From NCBI GenBank assembly GCA_027314845.1, contig DAHVAA010000105.1:1-5862 (forward strand): 5,862 nt of DNA, given 5' to 3'. The notes beneath the pieces are model-generated. The model saw only the letters and a list, made by a program, of their open reading frames with translations, had not been told where the DNA came from and did no database searches. This DNA is from Thermoplasmata archaeon. GTDB taxonomy: Archaea > Thermoplasmatota > Thermoplasmata > UBA184. Position 1 is the stretch's first letter; every line of letters begins with the position of its first letter. Shown here piece by piece: positions 1 through 5,089 of this stretch. A program made the translations under genes and the position numbers.

Positions 1-1522
1 GAGTGAGGTCGGGGACCGGCTTACCGACCAGGTGGCTCGTCTTCTCCGCGAGCTTGGGCAGGATCTTCTGGATGATGGCGAACTTGTCGCCCGCGAACTC
101 CCGTCGGCTCTTCCGCGAGAGGTGGGTGCGGAGGTGGCGCGCGGCGGCTTGGAGCGCGAGCGTGAGCTCCTTGTCGATCTCGGGGTCCTCCGAGACCGCC
201 TCCTTCGCTTCGCTCGTGAATGGGACCTTCGTGGAGGCGATATGGACAAGGACGAGCATGGGGCCAGCCGGAAGGCCCGAGCCGCCCTTCTGGTCGAGGC
301 CGTAGCGGCGCCAGTCCATGCTCGCGATCGCGTTCGTGATCGCGCAGGCGCCCTGCTGGAAGAGCAGCGGAACGCGGTTCGCGAACCGGAGGATCTGGAT
401 GGGCTGGTCGGCCGGGAGCGCGCCCCCGTAGACGAGCCCGACCTCGACCATGAACGGGAAGCCGCCTCGCACCTTCGGTGGCCGGCTCACGGGCGGGGCG
501 AAGAACTCGGGGCGCAGCTCTCCGAGGACGTTGCGGAGCCCCCGCTTGATGAGCATCGCCCCGATGGGCGAGAGCCCCTCGGCCGACGGCGGGATGAGCG
601 GGGCCGCGTGGAGCGCCGTGAGCAGTCGCTCCTGCACCTCTCCCGACACGCTCCCCGGCGCCTCGCTGCCTTTGAGCCCGACGCTCTGGGCGATCTCCCT
701 CGCGGTCCGCCCGCTGACCCCTTGGAGGTCCTTCGTGAGGAATTCGACGAGCGACGGCCTCTTCGAAGCCTTGAGGAGAACGCCGAGCTCCCCAAGCTCG
801 AGGCCGAACGGGTGGGGCAGGGTCTCGCGCGAGGGCGGAGGAAGGTCGGTGGAGGCTCGCTCGAACGTCGACCGGGTCCCGTCCGGCTCGACCAGCACGA
901 TGCGCGCGTGCGGGTTCACGATCGCGGTACCCCGCAGGTACTCGAGCGGGGATTGGCGGCCCCGGAGGTAGCGGCCCTTCAGGACCAGCTCGACCTTCGT
1001 CCCGTGCGGCCGGTCCCAGAGCAGGAGGTCCTCCGCGACGACCTTCGGGAGGTTCTTCTGGGTGTCGATCGCGAGCTCGAGGACGTGCGCCGCCTCCTCC
1101 TCCTCGACCTTCGAAGTGATCTTGGCCGGACGTGCGGTGGTCAGGTTCGCGTACAGCACCGCCGCCGAGATGCCGATCCCTTGCTGCCCGCGGGCCTGGC
1201 GGTTCTGGTGGAAGCGGGAGCCGTAGAGGAGCCGGGCAAAGACGTTCGGGATCTCCCGACGCAGGATCCCCGGGCCGTTGTCGGTGACCGCCACCCGGTA
1301 GCGGTCCTCCCCCTCCTTCTGGATCTCGACCAGGACCTCGGGCAGGATCCGCGCGTCGTCAGCGGCGTCCACCGCATTGTCGACCGCCTCCTTGACCGTG
1401 GTCAGGAGGGCCCGTTGGAGGTTGTCGAACCCGAGGAGCTGCCGGTTCCGCTCGAAGAACTCCGCGACCGAGATCTCGCGCTGCTTGGACGCGAGCTGCT
1501 GGGCGATCGTCGGAGGGGTCAC
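1..1522 (-). CDS. top6B: DNA topoisomerase VI subunit B, 3' end cut by window edge
   Basis: This is the ATPase subunit of the type IIB topoisomerase. With Top6A it forms an A2B2 complex that passes one DNA duplex through another to relax and decatenate DNA. From the GTG start 507 residues are visible; related proteins are about 530 or more, so only the C-terminal tail is missing. The GHKL ATP site is intact: KEAVDNAVDA at 44-53 (catalytic Glu45, Mg-binding Asn49), DNGPGI at 81-86 and GQQGIGIS at 112-119. A helix-two-turn-helix region spans about 260-330 and includes LSPIG (317-321). The transducer domain holds RFANRVPLLF (379-388), GACAITNAI and STKVPF (430-435), whose Lys432 fits the ATP-sensing lysine of the family. 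The GTG was chosen because conserved sequence begins soon after it and a TATA-like element sits about 29 nt upstream, which suggests leaderless translation. top6A may follow beyond the left edge; this cannot be seen. Confidence 0.97.
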   Translation of the reverse strand, partial: MTPPTIAQQLASKQREISVAEFFERNRQLLGFDNLQRALLTTVKEAVDNAVDAADDARILPEVLVEIQKEGEDRYRVAVTDNGPGILRREIPNVFARLLYGSRFHQNRQARGQQGIGISAAVLYANLTTARPAKITSKVEEEEAAHVLELAIDTQKNLPKVVAEDLLLWDRPHGTKVELVLKGRYLRGRQSPLEYLRGTAIVNPHARIVLVEPDGTRSTFERASTDLPPPSRETLPHPFGLELGELGVLLKASKRPSLVEFLTKDLQGVSGRTAREIAQSVGLKGSEAPGSVSGEVQERLLTALHAAPLIPPSAEGLSPIGAMLIKRGLRNVLGELRPEFFAPPVSRPPKVRGGFPFMVEVGLVYGGALPADQPIQILRFANRVPLLFQQGACAITNAIASMDWRRYGLDQKGGSGLPAGPMLVLVHIASTKVPFTSEAKEAVSEDPEIDKELTLALQAAARHLRTHLSRKSRREFAGDKFAIIQKILPKLAEKTSHLVGKPVPDLT

Positions 1523-1547
1523 GGCTAAAATGGGGGGCCGCCGACCT

Positions 1548-1554
1548 CTATAAG
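1548..1554 (-). promoter_or_regulatory. TATA-like promoter element of top6B
   Basis: The minus strand reads CTTATAG here, the AT-richest point of the 60-nt gap before top6B. Its centre lies about 29 nt upstream of the GTG at 1522. That is the usual archaeal spacing between TATA box and transcription start, so the mRNA would begin at or next to the start codon. No Shine-Dalgarno sequence precedes the GTG, which agrees with a leaderless transcript. No clear purine-rich BRE is visible just upstream. Confidence 0.55.
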
Positions 1555-1560
1555 AGCCGC

Positions 1561-1573
1561 GTTCGAGTCGAAC
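1561..1573. repeat. Perfect 13-bp inverted repeat upstream of the top6B TATA element
   Basis: GTTCGA-G-TCGAAC has six-base arms around a single central base. It lies between the stop codon of the amidohydrolase gene (ending at 1583) and the TATA-like element at 1548-1554. Its near edge is about six bases upstream of that element, where an archaeal dimeric regulator or a transcription activator could bind. The one-base loop is too short for an RNA hairpin, so a DNA-binding site is likelier than a terminator. It could also be chance in GC-rich DNA. Confidence 0.4.
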
Positions 1574-1582
1574 GAAGGGCCG

Positions 1583-2404
1583 TCAGAGAGAGGGGGCGGC
1601 CGGCGCTCCGGGACGGGTCGCGACGTCGCGCAGGACCGGCCGGACCGGTCGCCACCGGGTCGACTCCGACGGGTCGATCTCGACCGTCGTGAGGCTCTCC
1701 TCGCTCCCCAGCGACGGGAACGGCACCGGAGAGAGGGGGAGCGGCTCGCCGCGCGCGTCCCACGCCCCGGAACCTCCGCCGAAGACGACCCCGTCCTCGA
1801 CGCCGACGCGGTTCACGTAGACCACGGGCACGGCGTTCTCGATCCCCCGCGCCGGAAGGAGGCGTTCGAAGAGCCGGCGGCTGGTCACGGGCGACGCGGA
1901 GATGATGAGGAGGAGCTCCGCCCCCGCAAGGGCGAGTTGGCGGGAGACCTCGGGGAAGAAAGTGTCGTAGCAGATCTCGAGGCCCACCGGGATGGCCCCG
2001 AGATGGACCGGGCGGCTCACGTCGGTCGCCGTGAACTGGACCCCCTCCTCGAACGGGCCGAACGTCGGTAGGTAGCGTTTCACCTGGACGAACAGTTCCT
2101 CGTTCGGCAGGAAGGCGAGGGCCGCGTTGTGGATCTCCCCCTTACGTTCGGGGGAGGCGAGCGGGCTCCCGACCACGATCGTCGTCCGGGTGGACCGGGC
2201 GAGCTCCCGCAGCGCCTCGGTGGTCCGGTCCCCTTCGGTCAGCGCGAGACGGTGGAACCGGTCGCCGACCCGGTAGCCGGAGAGATAGAGTTCGGGGAAG
2301 ACCGCGACCTCGGCGTGCGCGGCGCGTACCACCTCCCCGATCCGCTCGGTGTTCCGTTCCCGGTCCCCGGGGATGGGGGCGAACTGGGCGAGCGCGATCC
2401 GCAT
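1583..2404 (-). CDS. Nitrilase-superfamily carbon-nitrogen hydrolase
   Basis: This 273-residue soluble protein has the length of a single-domain nitrilase/amidase that hydrolyses a non-peptide C-N bond through a Glu-Lys-Cys triad. The triad is visible: Glu38 in VFPELYLSGY, Lys109 in VKRYLPTFGPF and Cys145 in GLEICYDTFFPE. The second conserved Glu is at 119/120. The segment around Lys109 resembles the glutaminase domain of glutamine-dependent NAD synthetase, while ICYDxxFPE is the form usual in omega-amidases, carbamoylases and ureidopropionases, so the substrate is not determined. The ATG at 2404 was chosen because MRIALAQFAP is the typical first beta strand; a longer in-frame reading to 2557 would run into the upstream gene. 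Its ATG shares one base with the upstream stop (TGATG), and there is no Shine-Dalgarno sequence, so translation is probably coupled to the membrane-protein gene. The stop is TGA. Confidence 0.9.
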   Translation of the reverse strand: MRIALAQFAPIPGDRERNTERIGEVVRAAHAEVAVFPELYLSGYRVGDRFHRLALTEGDRTTEALRELARSTRTTIVVGSPLASPERKGEIHNAALAFLPNEELFVQVKRYLPTFGPFEEGVQFTATDVSRPVHLGAIPVGLEICYDTFFPEVSRQLALAGAELLLIISASPVTSRRLFERLLPARGIENAVPVVYVNRVGVEDGVVFGGGSGAWDARGEPLPLSPVPFPSLGSEESLTTVEIDPSESTRWRPVRPVLRDVATRPGAPAAPSL

Positions 2405-2859
2405 CAGTAGAAGAATCGACGGACGCTGATCAGATAGATGAACAGCACGACCAGGATCAGGAACAGGATCGTGATCGAGTCGGTGAAGAACAGGTACGCC
2501 GAGGTCGCGAAGACCAGGACGATCGTCGTCCAGAGCGCCCAGGTCTCCTGACGCCACAGCGCGGTCGCGACCCCGAGCAGCGAAGCCCCGAGGACCACGA
2601 GGATCGCGGCCCCGTAGACGTCGATCGTCGGGAAGATCACGAGCGACATCGGCACGAAGTTGCCCGCGAACATCGCCAGGAGGTAGAGGATCCCGCCGAG
2701 CACCATCACGACCGCGAACAAGCTGATGAGGATCGAGATGACCGCGACCCCGACCGGAAGCCGCGGCCGGACCGGGGTCGGCTCCCAGCGGGGGGGGAGG
2801 TGGTCGAAGCTGACCGGACCCTCTCCGCCCGACCCCCCGACCGCGTGCGACGTGCTCAT
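2404..2859 (-). CDS. Hypothetical protein with four predicted membrane segments
   Basis: I do not recognise this 151-residue protein. Residues 1-35 form a Gly/Pro/Ser-rich, probably cytoplasmic tail (PPRWEPTPVRPRLP). Four hydrophobic stretches follow at about 36-65, 79-101, 106-125 and 127-146. The first and second are separated by a short loop (GNFVPMSLVIFPT), the second and third by WRQETW, and the protein ends in VRRFFY, whose two Arg favour a cytoplasmic C-terminus. There are no catalytic or metal-binding motifs and no signal peptide. The ATG at 2859 is preferred: the frame is open to 2988, but the extra 43 residues are low-complexity and would overlap the prenyl synthase gene. GGAAGG ends five bases before the ATG and may be a weak ribosome site. 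The gene ends in TGATG shared with the amidohydrolase start, so the two are probably made together. Confidence 0.8.
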   Translation of the reverse strand: MSTSHAVGGSGGEGPVSFDHLPPRWEPTPVRPRLPVGVAVISILISLFAVVMVLGGILYLLAMFAGNFVPMSLVIFPTIDVYGAAILVVLGASLLGVATALWRQETWALWTTIVLVFATSAYLFFTDSITILFLILVVLFIYLISVRRFFY

Positions 2860-2899
2860 GAGTCCCTTCCGACGCGGCGAGAAGAGCCCGGGCAGGGGA

Positions 2900-2912
2900 G
2901 ATGTAGCTTTCG
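2900..2912 (-). promoter_or_regulatory. Weak candidate BRE/TATA for the membrane-protein/amidohydrolase pair
   Basis: In the 67-nt gap after the prenyl synthase gene the minus strand reads CGAAAGCTACATC. This is the only AT-leaning stretch there: a purine-rich BRE-like CGAAAG followed by a poor TATA match, CTACAT. A start about 27 nt downstream would leave a leader of roughly 18 nt containing GGAAGG before the ATG at 2859. The match is weak, and read-through from the upstream genes is equally possible. Confidence 0.22.
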
Positions 2913-2926
2913 TTCGACGCGCGGGG

Positions 2927-3988
2927 TCAGAACCGTCGCTGGGCCGCGCCGTGGGCGAGGCGTTCGAGGAGGTCGCGGTACGGGCCACGCGGGATCGGGT
3001 CGAGGGAGCGGACCGCGCGCTCGGTCCAGCTCGCGGCCTCGGACGAGACCGAACGCTCGGCGTCGGAGAGGTCCGTGAGCTCCCTCAGCCGCAGAAGGTG
3101 CTTCTTCCGCTTCCGGCGCAGCTGGAAGAGCGTCTCGAACTCCGCCTGATGACGCGGGTCGAGCTGGGAATAAGCGGTGAGGGAGAGGACGGTCGGGTTC
3201 CCCTCGCGGAAGTCGGTGAAGAGCGGCTTGCCAAGCAGGTCGGGGTCCCCGTAGACGTCGAGCAGGTCGTCCCGGATCTGGAACGCGACGCCGAGGGACT
3301 TCCCATACGTCTCGAGGGCGTTGACCACGACCGGGCTCGTCTCGCAGAACTCGGCGACCGAAGCGAGCGCCGCGGCGATGATGGCCGCCGTCTTGCGTTC
3401 GGCGACCCGGAAATAGTGTTCGCGGCCGCTCGAGAGGTCGAAGCGCGACGCCTCCTGGAGGACCTCCCCCTCGACCAGGTCCGCGCAGGCCTCACCGCAG
3501 CGCAGGATGATCGATTTCGGGTAGTCCGCGGCAAGCTCGAAGGCGCGCACGAACAGGTAGTCGCCGGTCACGATCGCGAGCGGCATGCCGAACGTGCGGG
3601 GCATCGACGGCCGGCCCCGCCGGGTCTCGGCGTGGTCGATCACGTCGTCGTGGACGAGCGTCGCGGTGTGGATCAACTGGAACGCCGCCGCGAGCGAATG
3701 GATCGGCCCGGTCGACTCGGCGCCGAGCGCCCGGTGCGCCGCCGCCATCAGGAGCGGGCGGACGCGCTTGCCGCCGGTCGAGCAGGCGTAGCGGGCCGCC
3801 TCGGTCAACTGGGCGTAGGTCGACCCGAGGACCTGGTTGAGCCGCCAGTCGATGTCCGCGACGTCCCGGACGAGCGGCGGGAGCACCGTGGAAAGCTCCG
3901 CGGCCGTCGCCGAGCCCAGGGTCTGGGCGACCAGCGCGTCGAGCGACGCCGCCTCGACGCCCGGGGGCGGGTGCGGGGATTCCGTCAC
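2927..3988 (-). CDS. Trans-polyprenyl diphosphate synthase (GGPP synthase or longer-chain homologue)
   Basis: This 353-residue all-helical enzyme adds isopentenyl diphosphate units to an allylic primer. All main landmarks are visible: GGKRVRP at 72-78 (diphosphate-binding Lys74, Arg75, Arg77), the first Asp-rich motif DDVID at 114-118 followed by RRGRPS, Lys199-Thr200 in AERKTAAII, FQIRDDLLD with the second Asp-rich motif at 240-244, and GKP at 253-255. Archaeal neighbours suggest geranylgeranyl diphosphate for ether lipids. However, LIHTATLVHDD at 105-115 puts Ala109 five residues before the first Asp-rich motif, a small residue more typical of longer-chain enzymes. REGN (261-264) replaces the more usual Lys by Asn. 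The GTG start at 3988 is supported by GGGAGG six bases upstream and by the GTGA overlap with the preceding stop. An upstream in-frame extension of 41 residues is low-complexity and lies inside the reductase gene. Confidence 0.95.
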   Translation of the reverse strand: MTESPHPPPGVEAASLDALVAQTLGSATAAELSTVLPPLVRDVADIDWRLNQVLGSTYAQLTEAARYACSTGGKRVRPLLMAAAHRALGAESTGPIHSLAAAFQLIHTATLVHDDVIDHAETRRGRPSMPRTFGMPLAIVTGDYLFVRAFELAADYPKSIILRCGEACADLVEGEVLQEASRFDLSSGREHYFRVAERKTAAIIAAALASVAEFCETSPVVVNALETYGKSLGVAFQIRDDLLDVYGDPDLLGKPLFTDFREGNPTVLSLTAYSQLDPRHQAEFETLFQLRRKRKKHLLRLRELTDLSDAERSVSSEAASWTERAVRSLDPIPRGPYRDLLERLAHGAAQRRF

Positions 3989-5085
3989 GAGTTCCCTCCC
4001 AGGCGGGCGGGACGACGCAGCCGCATCATCGCTTCGAGACCCTCCGCCCCGATATATCGCATGCCTAGGGCCAGGAGGGGGTCGATCCCGGCCACCCGGT
4101 CCCCCAGCCACTGGAGGCGGGCGGCCCGGGCGAGCGGCGCATAGAGGGCCGACCGCCAGGCCCGGTCATACGCCGCGAGCGGCGTCCCGTCCCGGACGTG
4201 GCGGGCGGCCGCGGTCCCGGCCATCCAGCCGCTCAGCATCGCGGTCGGGATCCCCCCGCCGTTCGTGGCCATCACGAGATTCGCGGCATCCCCGGCGAGC
4301 AGCGCGCGTCCGAAGGTGAGCCGGGCCGGGGGAGGTCCCACGGGGACCCACCAGCGGGTCCGCTCGCGGGCCGGGCCGAGCCCCTGGTCGGAGAGGAACC
4401 GGTCGAGGAGGCGGTCGAGCGAGGCGCCCGGGGGCACCGCGCGGACGCCGAGCCCCACGTTCGCGTCGTTCGCCCGGGGGAAGAGCCAGGCGTAGCCCCG
4501 GGGGGCGGACCGGCCGAAGTAGAGGTCGATCTCGTCGGAGAGCGGGCCGTCGACGGTCGCCGTGATCATGCGGAACATCACCCGCTCCGGGACGAAACCG
4601 ACCGAACGGGCCACGGTCGACATCGGGCCGTCGGCCCCGATCACGACGTCGGCGCGGATCTCCCGCCCGTCCGCGCACCGGACGACGTCGTCGTGCACGC
4701 CCGTGACGCCGACCGGATACCGGAGCTCCGCGCCCGCTCCCTCCGCGCGTTGGGCGAGCGCCTTGTCGAACGCCCGCCGCGACACCGTACACCCTTCCAG
4801 GGGGAAGCGGAACCGGTGGCCGTAGGGCGAGATGCAGGTCATCGACCGGGTCGTGCGGAGCACGGTGTTCGGGGGGACGTCGAACGCCGCCGCCACGAGC
4901 GCCGGCTCGGGGAAGAGATCGAGGAGCTCCCGGGGGGACGGGAGGAACTCGCCGCACTGGACGGGATGGCCGAGCTCGGGGCGATGGTCGAGGAGGATCG
5001 TGCGGGCGCCTCCTTCGGCGGCGGCCCGGGCGGCCAGGGACCCCGCCGGTCCCGCCCCCACGACCGCGACCTCGAATCGCTCCAC
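3985..5085 (-). CDS. Geranylgeranyl reductase family FAD-dependent oxidoreductase
   Basis: This 366-residue flavoprotein belongs to the family that reduces double bonds in isoprenoid chains, either on archaeal ether lipids (geranylgeranyl to phytanyl) or on quinone side chains. The FAD-binding start is VAVVGAGPAGS (GxGxxG at 10-15), with Asp33 closing the second beta strand. Cys44 in VQCGE matches the family's conserved cysteine region. GADGPMSTVAR at 150-160 is the usual mid-protein motif. YAWLFP at 198-203, seven residues and then GLG at 211-213 reproduces the YxWxFPx7-8GxG signature. GDAANLVMATNGGGI at 265-279 binds the FAD ribityl and pyrophosphate. The GTG at 5085 places the Rossmann strand directly at the N-terminus. 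It starts four bases after the NuoN-like stop and overlaps the prenyl synthase start by four bases, so the three genes are probably one transcript. The exact lipid or quinone substrate cannot be read from sequence. Confidence 0.94.
   Translation of the reverse strand: MERFEVAVVGAGPAGSLAARAAAEGGARTILLDHRPELGHPVQCGEFLPSPRELLDLFPEPALVAAAFDVPPNTVLRTTRSMTCISPYGHRFRFPLEGCTVSRRAFDKALAQRAEGAGAELRYPVGVTGVHDDVVRCADGREIRADVVIGADGPMSTVARSVGFVPERVMFRMITATVDGPLSDEIDLYFGRSAPRGYAWLFPRANDANVGLGVRAVPPGASLDRLLDRFLSDQGLGPARERTRWWVPVGPPPARLTFGRALLAGDAANLVMATNGGGIPTAMLSGWMAGTAAARHVRDGTPLAAYDRAWRSALYAPLARAARLQWLGDRVAGIDPLLALGMRYIGAEGLEAMMRLRRPARLGGNS
3995..4000 (-). promoter_or_regulatory. Ribosome binding site for the polyprenyl synthase GTG
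   Basis: The minus strand reads GGGAGG, then GAACTC, then GTG. This is a good Shine-Dalgarno match six bases before the start codon, lying inside the last codons of the reductase gene. It decides for the GTG at 3988 over the longer open frame starting at 4111. It is the clearest ribosome site in the window; the top6B and amidohydrolase starts have none. Confidence 0.7.
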
Positions 5086-5089
5086 GGGC

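Noticed and set aside
32..1528. Open plus-strand frame of 498 codons opposite top6B
   Set aside because: It mirrors the top6B gene almost exactly, and its translation is a low-complexity run of Arg, Glu, Leu and Asp with no fold-like pattern. GC-rich third positions keep such antisense frames open.
1523..1582. Possible terminator between the amidohydrolase gene and top6B
   Set aside because: The only T-run is four bases long, directly at the top6B start, and the inverted repeat has a one-base loop. Neither resembles an archaeal oligo-T terminator.
2790..2797. Run of eight G on the plus strand within the membrane-protein gene, a possible slippage or frameshift site
   Set aside because: The minus-strand frame reads PPRWE through it and continues in the same frame into the four hydrophobic segments, so nothing indicates a frameshift or programmed slippage.
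2726..4144. Open plus-strand frame of 472 codons opposite the membrane-protein and prenyl synthase genes
   Set aside because: It spans parts of three well-supported minus-strand genes and their gap, and is dominated by Arg, Gly, Asp and Glu without motifs. It is an antisense shadow.
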